Origin: Blastocladiella emersonii ATCC 22665
Taxonomy: Eukaryota > Blastocladiomycota > Blastocladiomycetes > Blastocladiales > Blastocladiaceae
Direction of reading: 5' to 3'
Length of the DNA stretch: 64,000 nucleotides
Assembly (NCBI GenBank): GCA_025594325.1
Contig: JANHCV010000003.1
Coordinates: forward strand, 1,426,001 to 1,490,000
Below the pieces are notes generated by a model that searched no databases, was not told where the DNA came from, and was given only the letters and a program-made list of their open reading frames with translations. The position numbers and the translations under genes were made by a program. Each line of letters opens with the position of its first letter. Position 1 is the first letter of the stretch. Below, one piece after another: positions 37,241-49,030 of this stretch.

Positions 37241-38395
37241 ATGGCCCCGACCATCCCCTACTCGCCGAGCACTTACGTCGTCAAGCTGCGCGCGCACGGC
37301 ACCCTGCGCCGCGTCCGTGTGCCGCACACCGTCGACTGGCCCACGTTCCTCGCCACGGTCCACCGCTTGTTCCCGCACACGCGCGCCTCGACCAGCTCCC
37401 TCGAGATCACGTACACGGACGAGGACGGCGACGTCATCTCGCTGTCGACCACGGACGAGCTCCGCGAGGCCTTGCAAACGGCCGAGCAGCTGGGTCGCGC
37501 GCCGCTGGTCTTCAGCGTCGTGGGCGACGACATGAGCGACTCGGACGCGGCCTCGATTGCCAGCTGGCGCGCGCGCGTCGTCTCGGGCCCGTTGCTCGAG
37601 GAGGTCGAGGTGCCGCCGTCGCCCGTGTCCACGACCTCGTCCTCGTCTTCGTCAAGTTTGGAGCCGCGCTCGCCCGTCTCGGCCAACGCCACGGACTCGG
37701 ACGTCGAGTCGGTCGCCATTGACGCCAACGCCTATGAGCAGATGAGCCTGCCCGGCAGTGAGGCCGACGACTACGACTCCGTCTCGGACTTGGACGCTTC
37801 GAGCAGCGACGACAACGACGAATCTGCTGACGAGGACGCCTCGCCCAAGGAGAACCTCGCCGCGCGTCAAGCACCCGCTACCAAGACGCGCAAGTTCTCG
37901 TCGCAGCCCGACTCGCCGACCATGAACGCCTTCGGCATGCTCAGCGCCCTCTTCGGCAGCCCCGACTCGCCCCGCCCGTGCACCTCCCGTGCCGACCGCG
38001 ATCGCCCTCATCATCCCGCAACCACCGCTCAGCGTCAGCACGCTGCCGCCGTGACCGCCGCGCGCGAGCGGGAAGAGATGGAGCGCCGCCGCCGCTGTCG
38101 CCAGCGCGCCATGGAGCTCGCGGCCGCGCAAGAGCGCGAACGCCAGTACGCCGAGTACGTCCGCGAGCTCGAGCGCCAGCGCCGCCGCGAGTTGCAGATC
38201 GAGCGGGAGCGCGAGGAGCGCGAGTACCGCCGTGCCCTGACCGCCGAACGCCAACGTCGCCAGCAGCAGGAGGCCACCGCTATCGAGATGATGATGATGG
38301 ACCCCTTCACGGCCATGTGCCGCGGGAGCAGCCACCGCCGCCAGCGCGCATCGCCAGCTCAGTATATCTCGACGATCCCTGGATGGGCGTGGTAA
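37241..38395 (+). CDS. PB1-domain protein with charged helical C-terminus
   Basis: Single exon, 384 aa. Residues about 10-95 form a PB1 domain (VVKLRAHGTLRRVRVP ... acidic TYTDEDGDVISLST). PB1 domains pair through a basic and an acidic face in signalling scaffolds; here both faces are visible, suggesting head-to-tail association. A Ser/Asp-rich linker (about 130-215) leads to an Arg/Glu helical rod (about 265-345, AAQERERQYAEYVRELERQR) and a conserved end, FTAMCRGSS ... IPGWAW. The C-terminal half recurs as a broken paralogue at 56.7-57.3 kb. Partner and pathway unknown. Confidence 0.85.
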   Translation: MAPTIPYSPSTYVVKLRAHGTLRRVRVPHTVDWPTFLATVHRLFPHTRASTSSLEITYTDEDGDVISLSTTDELREALQTAEQLGRAPLVFSVVGDDMSDSDAASIASWRARVVSGPLLEEVEVPPSPVSTTSSSSSSSLEPRSPVSANATDSDVESVAIDANAYEQMSLPGSEADDYDSVSDLDASSSDDNDESADEDASPKENLAARQAPATKTRKFSSQPDSPTMNAFGMLSALFGSPDSPRPCTSRADRDRPHHPATTAQRQHAAAVTAAREREEMERRRRCRQRAMELAAAQERERQYAEYVRELERQRRRELQIEREREEREYRRALTAERQRRQQQEATAIEMMMMDPFTAMCRGSSHRRQRASPAQYISTIPGWAW

Positions 38396-40300
38396 GCTGA
38401 GATGAATACAATTCCTCCCTTTGACTGAATTGAAGCTCGATCTCGAAAAAAGCCTGCTAGTCTCGATCGAACCAGTCTCCCTCGCCAACCAACTTTGCCG
38501 AGTCCCTTGCCCACCAGGTTTCCGCTCACGCTCAAGTTCCGAGACTTGTTGCGCTCGCAGCGGTGCTGTCGCATGAGAGAGCAAGCACTGACTCGTCCGC
38601 CGACGCTTGGTGCCAGAGCGTACCCTGCGAAGCGAGGAGGTGCAACCGCGGGACGGACCCACCGCCGGGCCTTGGTCGCTCGTGGCGACGACGGCGTGCA
38701 AAGCAGCCGAAAGACGAGATGCGGCAAGTGACGGTCGGTTTCCATGCGATTCGTGGGTGGCAGAGCAGCATAGAGGAGAGCAGCGACCGCCGGCTCGACG
38801 CGCCGCTCAAACAAGTCGGCTCGCCTCGAGGAGTCAGTTCACCGCGCATCTGAGCAGCGCTCAGGCATGGTTTGCGAGCAACTCGAGAAGGAGGTGCACG
38901 GCGATCGCGTGAGCCAACGCGCAGTCGGCGTTCGCACAGAGCGCGCGCGACAGAGGGGGCAACAGCGTGCGCGTTGCATCAGGACGCGTCCTCGGACGAC
39001 ATGGCGTTGCAGTTGAATCGCTCGCTGGGTCTCTCTTTGGCTCGGAATTCATGCAGCAACATGTAAGACGGGCCTCGTTTGAGCCCGCTGGCGACGCAGA
39101 GCGGTCGGGTCGCTGGGCAGGTCGCCCGCGGCGGGTCGAGGAGGACGGGATCTGTGAGATGATTGCCGTGCTCAGTCGGTCGGTCGTGACCAGCATGAAG
39201 GTGAATGGGATGAAGATGCTGGCGGTTCCGTGGAGGACAAGAAGCGGTGGCGAGCGCGCCCGTCGGAACTGCGATAGAGAAGGTTCGCGGCGCTCCCTCG
39301 GCGCTAGATCTCCTCGTTCGGCAGTGCCAGCGCACTCCAGAGCGCGTCGCACTAGGAGACGGCAGCCGATCGAGTGCGGCGCAGCGACTCGAACCGACAC
39401 TCAGTGTCACGGGCACTCCGAGGAGGCAGCAGACCGTCGGTGCCGCCGTGCAAGTGCCGTTGCGGGTAGTCGCGCAAGCTTATGCGGTACATGGTGCCCC
39501 TGGGACGCCTGTGAACGCGCCGGCGAGACGAAGGCTCGGGGGAGAGGGGACCGCCGTCGCTCGAGGGGGTGGGAGTGCGGTCCGCCACGCTCAGCGCACA
39601 GTGATGCCATGTGGCGCAACGCGTCGGCAGCACGCGCCGAGGTCCAATCCCTCTTCTGCTTTGCACCACGGCGCGAGGGCGTGCGGTAACTCGGGGTTGC
39701 CGACCGAATGGAACGCATTTGCACTCGCTGCTGGGGTGGCGCGAGGTGAAACTCGTCGCGTCGCGGAATCACGCCATGGTCACGTTTTGTCTCGCAGCCG
39801 CGGCCGCGGGAGACGCGCGCACGCACACGTCGACCACACTTGCCTCCCGAAACGCGACGCGTCGATGCGTCGATACGTCGGCGCGTCGAACAGCTTGTTC
39901 TCTTGCCACATCATGCTTTGACTCCTTTTGCGATGCCATCGACCGCCCCGCCTTCCGCCACGTGCTGATGCAATACCGCCCGTAACCGCTCGACGGGCTC
40001 GCGCCACGTACCCGGGTGCACTCGTGCCAACCTGCGCAGGCGGACCGCCGGTTCAGTTTAGCCGGGCTCCGACCCCGGGTCCCGTGTTAACACGGATCGT
40101 CTGTCGCGCGACGAGTGGCACAGGCAGCGCGACGCCGCCGTAACCTCGAGCACTCCAGTCTTGCACACTGCACCGGCTGCTGCGCAACGCCGGCATGCAG
40201 TCGTTCAAGGCTGCCGCTCGGACCTGAACCTGACCCGCGCGTCCGCACGTGTATGCCGACCGGCCGGCCGTCGCGACACACTCTTCAAGCGCCGTTGGGG
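38396..40300. other. Gene-poor region, nothing supported
   Basis: About 1.9 kb after the PB1 gene. Open frames overlap on both strands without third-position bias, so I call none. A short cluster of GCGTCGATGCGTCGATACG-type repeats occurs near 39856-39890. It precedes the decayed tandem copies and may itself be old degraded sequence. Confidence 0.5.
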
Positions 40301-43300
40301 TTTCAGCCGTGTCCGTCCAGTACGTCAAGCGCACGCGACGAGATGTCTGCTGACGCAGGGCGTGTCCGTCCAGATGGCGACGACGTCAAGGAGATCCTGG
40401 GCATGGCCAGCCGAGCCGATCCGAGCTGAGCCCACGACTACCTGCAACCGGACTCAGCACGCTTCGTGTCGTGTTCGGTCCCAACATCAGCCGCGCGCGA
40501 CACGGATCAGCGCGGTACGTGTTCTCACTCTCGACGCTCTCGCCGCGGCGCATGCGTCGTCGTGGGCGCGCACACGCCCTTGCCGAGTGATCTGCCCGCC
40601 AAGCAGCAGGTCGAGCTCGGCGTGGAGCGCGTAGTGATTGCGAGCAGTCGGGTGCAGGTACACGGCCTCTCGATGCACCTCGCACTAAACGGCCTGTACT
40701 GACATGGGCGCGTCGAATCTCGTGTAGAAGCGACTCCAAGTACCTCTCGGCCGTGCTAACTTTGGCGGTTCCGCATGTGCACGAGTTCAAGCTCGAGTCG
40801 CTCAACTGCGCTGCTACGACGCGTCAAGGCGACCACGCACACGATCAATCAGCGTACGGCATGTAGCTCGACCCTGACGCGCGAGTTCAAGTCGACGGGC
40901 GGCGTACATTGCCTGACACAGGACGTGTTGTTTCGTCGGTCGCCACGGAACATCACACTGATGATCACTCACCTCTCGACGCTTCCATTCACCAGACCAT
41001 CGTCGTGCCAGTTGATCCAACAGCTGGCGGTCGCTCACGGCAACGCACGACGACCGTGAACCCGTGCGCACGCGCTCAAGGTCAGCATCGGCGTGGACCA
41101 GATCGCGCTCAAGAAGTAGGTCGGCACTCGTTTGAGGACTCGCTGATCGAGCTCCAGGGCGCGACCATGGCCATGAACCGGGTCGGTCGCTGGCCGCGGG
41201 CCGATCAGCAAGCGCCAGTCGGCAGCTCAAGCTGGTCGCCACCATCCCCAAGCTCTTGCTCAAGCTCGCGCGCCGGAGTACGAGCCGAGCGCGAGTGGTG
41301 TCAGATGTGCGGTACGCAAAGGGGTCTGTCGCCATCCGCAGACTCATGACGCGTCACTCGAATCCAGGGCGAGGTTGACGCTACGACTACCGCCGCAAGA
41401 CGCGCCTCGGGCCTCGGGCCTCGCTCAGTCGACGACCACCAGCGACTAGCAACAGTGGGCCAGCCTGCAGGACTCGTACCGGCGACACTCGCGCGCAGTG
41501 GCTCTAGCTGCCGTCGAGCATGTCGGACCGGGTCGCGACGCAATCCAGTTCAAGTCAGCGGCGGGCGGAAGGGGCGGGGATGCAGCAAGTGATCGTCAAC
41601 CTGGGACGTGTCGTCGCTCTGGGTCCCTCATTCGCGCGGACACGGATGTTCGCTCACGCTACTTGCTCGCTCGCTCGCCGCGCTACTCTAGAAACCTACC
41701 GCGTGTCGTGACCGAGCGCTCTCGACAGTCCGGCCATTCTCGACGTTTGGACGGCCGTCGCGGTCATGATGACCATCGCGTCCATCCGCGTCGTGCTCCC
41801 GCCTCGCCAGCGCTCCAAATCGATGCACCTCGAAAACTACTGTCCGTCGCAAGAGCAAGCAGCACGGCCCATTACGGTTTTTCGGGTGCCACAACGAAGG
41901 TATGCTACGGATCGGCTACCGCACCACGGGAAATGACGCGTCGCTCGGCTCTAGGAGACAGCCAGCCCGCCATGTACACGGCCTCGGGCGGCGGTGTTCC
42001 TGTTCCATGGCTTCCGCGGCCCGTGTGTCCCTCGACGACACCAACCACCTCTCGCTCGCCCGCCAAGTAATCCGCTCGTCGCCGACAAGGTCGACCTCGA
42101 CGTGAGCTGCGTCTCCAGTGGCAAGCAGCTCAGGCGCCGGTACGCGTGGCGTGGTCGCGTCCTTGGGCCATGTTCGGCGGCGTCTTTGCTACATCCGGTA
42201 CGCCAAAGGCACGCTTCCCGACGTCTGCTGACGCGGCGCGCATCGTTCCAGACCACCTACAACGACGTCAAGAAGACTTTTGGCGGCTCCACCTCCTCCT
42301 CGAGTCAGAACGGTACGTGTCCCTTCCCTTACTCGCTGCGCTCTCATCGAAAACGCGTCGCTTTGCGCTCGTCATCCAGTTGTCCAGTTTATTTCGCGCC
42401 GCGGCCTAGAGTTCTTGACGGACTGTTCGCTCGCCCGGCTCCGAGTCCAGCCAGCCAGCCATGTTGCTCGATGACAACAACGACGCGAACACGCGCTCGC
42501 CGAGGCGATCCGGGTGCCGCGATGCAGGTCAAGCTCGACGCGGATCGCGTAGATCCCGGTACGGCAGCAGCAGTTTGGTGGCGGTAAGCGCGTGTTTGCA
42601 AAGGATCCGTCACTCGGCTCAACACTGACCTGGGTCGGCGGCTTCCGCGTAGCAGCAATGACATCAAGCTCGCACTCGGGCGTGCTGGCCGCGGCGTCGG
42701 CCGGCTGTTCCGCGACCATCAACTGCTCCTCGTGTCTCTTGCCCAGTTCTCGCAGCAAGGTCGCTTCCTCTCAACGGTTTGCCTCAAGCAGAGCGACGGT
42801 ACGAGTATTCATGGTCTCTTAGTGGTCGTCATGCACTCATTGCTCACGCGCGCTCGACTACTACTGCAGCACGCTACGCCGACGCGTCAAGTCGGCCACG
42901 CTCAAGTTCAACGCTCAGCGCTCACGCTCAACGTACGGCACGACGCTCGACTGACCGCGCAGCGCGGCGCGAGTCCTGGACAGCGGGCGGCGTACATTGC
43001 CCTGCATGGATGGTACGTGATACGTGTCGTCGCTTCGTCGTTGGTCGCCACGAAAAGTATCACCAATGACCGACCACTCACATCTTGCTGTTGCTGAATT
43101 TCTCCAGATCCTCGCCATGACTCTCGATTCCGGCGAGTCGTGCTCCTCGGCAACACACGACGACCCGAGAACCAGCACGCGCGCATTCAAGGCCAGCGGC
43201 AGCATTGGGCGTGGGCCGGCTCGCGCTCACCGAGAAGCTCGACACGCACACACTGGTTCGAGGACTCGCTCGCTGGTCGAGATCCAGTGCGCAGCCATGG

Positions 43301-46300
43301 CCATGGCCATGGCCATGGTCGTGGTCATGATGACTCGCTCGGGCCGCGGTTTGTCCAGGTATGAGCAGCAGTCCAAGCTGGCCATCGTCGTCGTTCATCC
43401 CTGAGACCACGCGCACCGAGTTCAAGCCGACCAAGCGTTAGCTTACGGTACGCGCAAAGTGCTCGCTGCCACCCACAGAATCGTGACTGACGCGTTGCTC
43501 GGAGCTAGGGCGAGTACGACACTACAACTTCTTGAACGACCAACACTACACGCGCCGCCGGGTTGGGGTCAAGCCGGGCGTCATGGACTCGTACTCGTCG
43601 CCCTCGTCGAAGCTCAACTTCCGCTGCTTCGACTGCTTCAAGCGGCAGGGTGCCTCGACGTCGGTCGTTCCAGAACTGCAACGGCCGCCGCCATCTCGAT
43701 CATCGACACATCGACAGCGGTCCTCGGCCCAGCTCATGCTCAGCACGGTGCTGTACTTTCAACGACGACGACTCGACTTCCGCGACAACACCACGCGCGC
43801 GCAGCCACGACACGACGCGCCTCGACGCGAACGACCAGCTCAAGTCGGCGGCGAGCGTCACCCGGCGGGGTCGCAGGCCATCATCGTCAACCTGGGACGT
43901 GTCGCGCTCGATCCCTCACTCGTGCGAACATTGCCGATCACTCACATTATGCTCGCTCGCCCTGCGCTCTGCGCTAGAAACCCATCGTGTGTGTGCGCCC
44001 CAACCAGGTACTCGCGCGGCAGTCTGATTGACCACTCTCGCAAACGCTTCCGCTGCCGCCATGTCCATGGCCCATCGCGTCCGTCCGCGTCGTGATCCCG
44101 CCCCACGCCATCAGCGCTTCAAGTCGATCCAGGTCAACATCATCGCGCCCCGTCGACATTGCCGTGTTCGCGTCCGCCGCCGCCGCTGCGCCAGTGGGCG
44201 GTGGTACTACCACTCCAAAGGTACGCTACCAATCTCCTGTCGCCGCGTCGTCACGGGAAAATGACGCGTCGTTCGAGTCTAGAGGGCTGGAATCTCTCGA
44301 ACAGAGCACGGCCGGGGCTCTGTCAGCGCGCAACGGCAGCAGCAGCTACTACTCCGAGCACGACAGCATGTACTCGGCGCGCATCTCGGGTACAAGACCG
44401 AGATCCACAACTCGTCGCTGTCAGTAAACTCGGCTTCGCGCAGAGGCGACGGCCACGAACTGCACGAGATCGAGATGAACGACGGGATCGACTGCTAACT
44501 CATCATGATCCACGAGACGACGACGACCTACGGCATCAACGAGTCGACCGACATTCAGCAGCACTTGAGCAGCAGACCTGGAACGTGGCTCCCTCTTCTT
44601 CCAATCACACGTGTGCGCGAGTCCGTGATCGCTGACATCCATTCTCCGCGACCAGTGGATGGAAGCCGCGCTACTTTTCCTCGCTCGCATCGACCCGACT
44701 CGTGTTTGTACGCGCACGTACCGCGTAACGACGAGCTACCGCGTCTTCGCTCGCTTGCAGCCAGCTGCTCGCCTCGTACATGTACACTGACGGCCTCGGC
44801 CGCATTCCCACCTCCGAGTCATCTGCGCGCCAACCGCCGAGACAGGGTCAAGCACTACGACGAGAACCGCGTACGCATCGGATCACACGACAACTAGATG
44901 ATGTTGGTACGCGTGGCCGAGGCGAGACGAGACCATCCGCACGGCGGCTCATACTGACCGAGCCGCGCGACTGCACCCGCCGTGTAGCCGACTCGACCTG
45001 CTTCGAGTTCTTCTTCCTCCACGCGCCCGTACTCGCCTCCATCTCCGACGCTGCCGCCGCGACCAGCGGTGCTTCACGACGACAACGATTCGTTTTCGTG
45101 ATGGTACGCTTCATTTCTTCTGCGCTTAGTGGTTGCGAATACGGCGGACTGACGCGCGCGCGAACCATGAACGTTCCTCCAAGTAGGCGCTGCACGCTCA
45201 ACAAGGGTTGTTGATCGATCGTATCGCCACCGTCACTCTTCCTCTTCCTCAAGCGTGTCCGGATCATCTTCCTCGTCGCCCATATGTTTTGGCAACCTCG
45301 CCGCCTCGCCACGCTTCGCTTTCGCGCCATCGCCCAACCCATCAGCACGTGTTCGTGGCCTCGCGCTGTGGCCATGGCCGCGGATGGCATCAACTATGGC
45401 TCATCACCCGCGACATGATCGAGCTCGGAGCGCGCGACACGAATCGACGACTCACATCCCCGAGCTACCCGCGCGCGCACGTTCGAGTCCAAGCCGTCGT
45501 CGTGGTCGTGGTCGTTCGTCGTGCCGGCGGTGGTCGGGCAGGTCGTTGTCCAGCATGGGACGTGTTTTCCTGCTCGGTCGCGGCGACCCCACCCACTCAT
45601 CGGCCGATGGTCACTCACGCCTTGCTCGCTCGCTGCGCTGCACTAGTAGAGCTGGCGCCCGGTCCACCGTGCTTTGGGCCGAAAGGGTGGTCAGCAGTCC
45701 GACGATGATCATCCGTTTCTCGAGCATTGTATTGACGCCGTGATCAACAAGAATGGCGACGCGCGCGTCAAGCTCTTCTCCCTCCACGACAAGCCGTTCA
45801 CTCGCTCGATTACTTGCCACGGATACTGCCGGTTCGCCCGGGTCTAGTGAGATTCGACGACACGAGGGCGCGACACGCGACGATCGGCCGGCGCGCTTCT
45901 TTCTGCTGCCGCGAGCAAGGCGAGCTGCTTTGACTGCAAATCACTCCACTCCAAGATGGGCTCAGCGGCGCGTCGCGTCGCGGCTCGGCGAGGCAAGGTC
46001 AAGGCTCTCGCTTTGGCGTGGGCCAGCTCTCGCACATTACGGAGCTCGACACTCGCGCAGGGACTTGCTCCCTGATCGAGAACCAGCGCGCGGCCACGGC
46101 CATGGCCATGGTGACTCGGGCCGCGGGTCGCCCAGCACGGAGCAGCAGCAGCAGTCCAAGCTGACCATCGTCGTCCATCGCCGAGACCACTCCACGCTTC
46201 CGATTTGGCATTTGACTATGGATTGCCGCGACTCGGCACACCACCGATTTCACCTGCTACTTTCTATGGCTTCCGAAGCGCTCGCTCAACGATCAAATCG
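40300..46300 (+). pseudogene. Array of three decayed tandem copies of one multi-exon gene
   Basis: Landmarks recur in the same order. L1, a GGCGGCGTACATTGCC block, is at 40904 and 42990. L2, a segment ending in a CATGG cluster, is at about 41075-41185, 43190-43310 and 45985-46115. L3, a CCAAGCTG(A/G)CCATCGTCG-like block, is at 41224, 43372 and 46153. L4, a CAACCTGGGACGTGTCG-like block, is at 41597, 43887 and 45551. Intron relics with typical ends persist, for example 41900-41957 matching 44219-44281. Each copy has frameshifts and stops, so none is functional. Fragments such as DHQLLLVSLAQ and LDYY...VKSATLKFNAQRS look like a BAR or sorting-nexin coiled coil, but this is weak. Copy boundaries are approximate: about 40.3-42.2, 42.2-44.5 and 44.5-46.3 kb. 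Confidence 0.6.
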
Positions 46301-46900
46301 AGTCCGCTTTCGCTAGTTTTATTGCTTCCTCTCGTATTTTTGCCCGGTAGTACCTGCAAGCTTGGTCGCCGAGTCCTTGCTTTTCCCGCTCAGTCGGAGT
46401 TGGAACGTTGCGCTGCTCATGTTCATGCTCTACGCGGCAACCCGCGCATCACCAAGTTTTTCTCATCAGTGGTAGGCTCTGAGCCAAGGCCCAACAACAA
46501 GCTTCCATATTGATTATTCGGCATCACTTGTCATAAACTCAGCAGGCACAGGTGCTATGCCCGCGCTCTTCGTCAGCGGTTGAACAAGCTGACGCCGCGA
46601 GTAAAGCAAAATGATAGGTAACCCGTCGTAAGACGCAAGATATCATTGATTTTTTTCTTCAACCATATTGTATTCTTCGCTGAATTTAACACTTGTGGTG
46701 CACGGAGCGTGCAACGCGTGACGCGCTGCGCCACAGCTGCGCCACAGCGTGACCACGGCGAGCTCTGAGTGGTCGTGGTCCGCACTGCTCATCTTCGCGT
46801 CTCGCATGTCTCGCACTGCGCCTACGGCTCCGTCAGTCGGTCATGTGCCCCTTCGTTTGCACTCGCGGAGTCCTCGCCGCATGCGTGTCACCTCCGATCG
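46300..46900. other. Intergenic region before the Gln-rich gene
   Basis: About 600 bp of lower GC content with no supported gene; its right end is the promoter of the gene at 46991. Confidence 0.4.
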
Positions 46901-46906
46901 TATAAA
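46901..46906 (+). promoter_or_regulatory. TATA box of the 46991 gene
   Basis: TATAAA, 90 nt upstream of ATG 46991, in GC-rich sequence; spacing is like that of the PB1 and 6.9-kb genes. Confidence 0.65.
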
Positions 46907-46990
46907 TCCGGGCCGTTCCCCGCTCTCCCCGCCGCTTCACAACACGCTTGCATACTTTGCTCACGTATCCGACAAACCTACTATCAAAGA

Positions 46991-48175
46991 ATGGGTCGCA
47001 CTCAGCTCCACTCTGCCCAGCGCCAGGCCGTGCACCAGCACCAGGCCCAGACCGCCAACACCAAGTCCGCCATCGCGAACAACAACAACGCGCCCGCTGC
47101 GAAGCAGCAGCAGCAGCAGCAGGCTCGTGTCCAGTCGCCGCAGCTCAAGCAGGCTGCCCCCGCCGCCGCCGCTCAGCAGCAGAAGCAGGCCCCGCAGCAA
47201 GCCCGCGCGCAGTCGGCTCAGCCCAAGCAGGCCGCCGTTCAGCAGCAGCAGGCTCGCGCTCAGTCGCCCCAGCTCAAGCAGCAGCAGCAGGCCTCGGTCG
47301 CCGCCGCTCCCCAGAAGCAGCAGCTCCAGGCCCGTACCCAGTCGGCGGCCGCCGCAGCGCAGGTCTACCGCGCCACGCCCGTGCGCGAGCATCCCGACGA
47401 CGCGTTCCTCTCGGGCGCGTGGATGTTCGACGAGGCCCGCGTCCCGCAGTGGATGGCGCCGCAGCTGCCCAAGGCCCAGCAGCAGCAGGCCCGCGCCGTT
47501 CAGCCCACCGCCGCCGCTCGCGCTCAGTCGCCTCAGCAGCAGCAGCAGCATCACCTCAAGCAGGCGGCCCCCGCTGCCGCCACGCCCGTGAAGCAGCAGG
47601 CGGCCGCTCGCGCGCAGCCTCAGAAGGTCCAGCTCCCGCGCAACGCCGCTGCTGTGATCCCCGTCGGCGCGGTCCGCGCCAAGAACGCGTCGGCCGACGA
47701 CGCCTTCTTCTCGGGCTCGTGGCTCTTTGACTCGGCCGCCGCGCCGCAGTGGCTCCAGTCGCAGCTGCCCGCGCCCAAGGCCCAGCAGGCGCAGGCTCAG
47801 GCTCAGCCTCAGCCTCAGCAGCAGCAGCTCAAGCAGCAGGCCCCCGCTCCTCGCGCGCAGTCGGCCCAGATCAAGCAGGCTGCCGCCCCGACTCAGCAGC
47901 AGCAGGCGCGCGCTCAGTCGCCTCAGCTGAAGCAGGCAGCGCCCGCTCAGCAGGCTGCCGCCGCTCCCCGCGCGCAGTCGGCCCAGCTCAAGCAGGCCGC
48001 TCCTCAGCAGCAGCAGACCCGCGCTCAGTCGCCGCAGCTCAAGCAGGCGCAGCAGCTTCAGAAGCCCCAGCAGCAGCAGATCCAGGTCCAGGCCCAGGCC
48101 CAGAAGCAGCAGGCCCAGAAGCAGCAGGACCAGCGCCGCCCGCAGTCGCCGACCCGCGGCAACAAGCGCGCGTAA
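46991..48175 (+). CDS. Gln/Ala-rich low-complexity protein with repeated short motifs
   Basis: Single exon, 394 aa, starting at ATG 46991 just after the TATA box; longer upstream starts lie before the TATA and are unlikely. About a third of residues are Gln. A motif close to RAQSPQLKQA recurs about eight times. Two copies of a structured-looking block stand out: DDAFLSGAWMFDEARVPQW near residue 137 and DDAFFSGSWLFDSAAAPQW near 237. The rest is linker. No signal peptide, membrane segment or known domain. The paired block may be a short docking motif shown twice. Third-position G/C bias is strong (CAG for Gln), so the gene is real. Function unknown. Confidence 0.8.
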   Translation: MGRTQLHSAQRQAVHQHQAQTANTKSAIANNNNAPAAKQQQQQQARVQSPQLKQAAPAAAAQQQKQAPQQARAQSAQPKQAAVQQQQARAQSPQLKQQQQASVAAAPQKQQLQARTQSAAAAAQVYRATPVREHPDDAFLSGAWMFDEARVPQWMAPQLPKAQQQQARAVQPTAAARAQSPQQQQQHHLKQAAPAAATPVKQQAAARAQPQKVQLPRNAAAVIPVGAVRAKNASADDAFFSGSWLFDSAAAPQWLQSQLPAPKAQQAQAQAQPQPQQQQLKQQAPAPRAQSAQIKQAAAPTQQQQARAQSPQLKQAAPAQQAAAAPRAQSAQLKQAAPQQQQTRAQSPQLKQAQQLQKPQQQQIQVQAQAQKQQAQKQQDQRRPQSPTRGNKRA

Positions 48176-49030
48176 CGGCCTCGACGCGTAACGATACCCT
48201 TGACGTGCATCGCGAGGAGCGAAATCGGCTCATGCGATGTTCGACCGATCAATAAAAGACTTCTCCTATCCTTTCGTGTATGAAAGCATTAGTGGACGCG
48301 TCGCGATATCATGTGGCGACCAAGTGACGCGGCGGAGTCAGCTTCATTTGCGCCGGGAAGCGACCTAGTCTCGGTGCCAGACCGTGCGGATCCAGCTGGC
48401 CAGAGCGGTCGCGTGGGGGTCACGTTTCCGGAGTCACATGACCGCGCCCTGCACGGCGCGTCTCTCGTACGGTCTGGTTGCAGTTTGCTCGGCCCAGAAG
48501 CGATCTGCGCTCTAAACCTCCTGCTCCCGCACCCCTTACCCGATCGGCTTTATATGCATATCAATCGACGCGTCTCTGCAAGGGATACACGCTCGTATCA
48601 ATCACAAACCTTGATTCCGCGCCGCTGAGGAGTTAGGCTTGATCGAAGGCCGCGGCCCTGTGGTAGCCGCTCGAGCGCGGGCCCTCGCGGCGCCGCCCTC
48701 ACTCCCCGCGACATGAACTTCACAACTAAGGCAATACGTGAGTACAACAAGCTTCTGGCTTTATTCTGACACCCATGGATGTGAAAAATATGTGGTCGGA
48801 GCGATGATTGAGCGGGGAGGAGCCGCGCGGCCTCGCGCCCCACTCTCAAGGCCCGATCCTTGGGCGGGATAATGAGAATCCGAGCTCCTCCTGATTCATG
48901 AGCATTGAATGCGTCGACCTCGGTCAAGGGGACTGGTGTTGGACGAAGTGATGCGGGCCAAGTCGCGCGGCGCCCACCGCGTTCGCTCTCTCCAATATAG
49001 CTCCACGAATGCACCTCCATGTGAGCTGCT
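48176..49030. other. Intergenic region, left flank of the DUF6589-like gene
   Basis: About 850 bp. It contains a TTTATATGCATAT stretch near 48549 and a CCAATATAG near 48993, either of which could serve a promoter. No gene supported. I looked for a terminal repeat matching the right flank of the helicase and found none convincing. Confidence 0.4.

Noticed and set aside
38396-40300. Several 100-240-codon frames on both strands
   Set aside because: Mutually overlapping, no third-position bias, no motifs, no plausible promoter.
43298-43330. CCATGG repeat as a specific regulatory array
   Set aside because: A short local expansion within one decayed copy; the other copies have fewer units.
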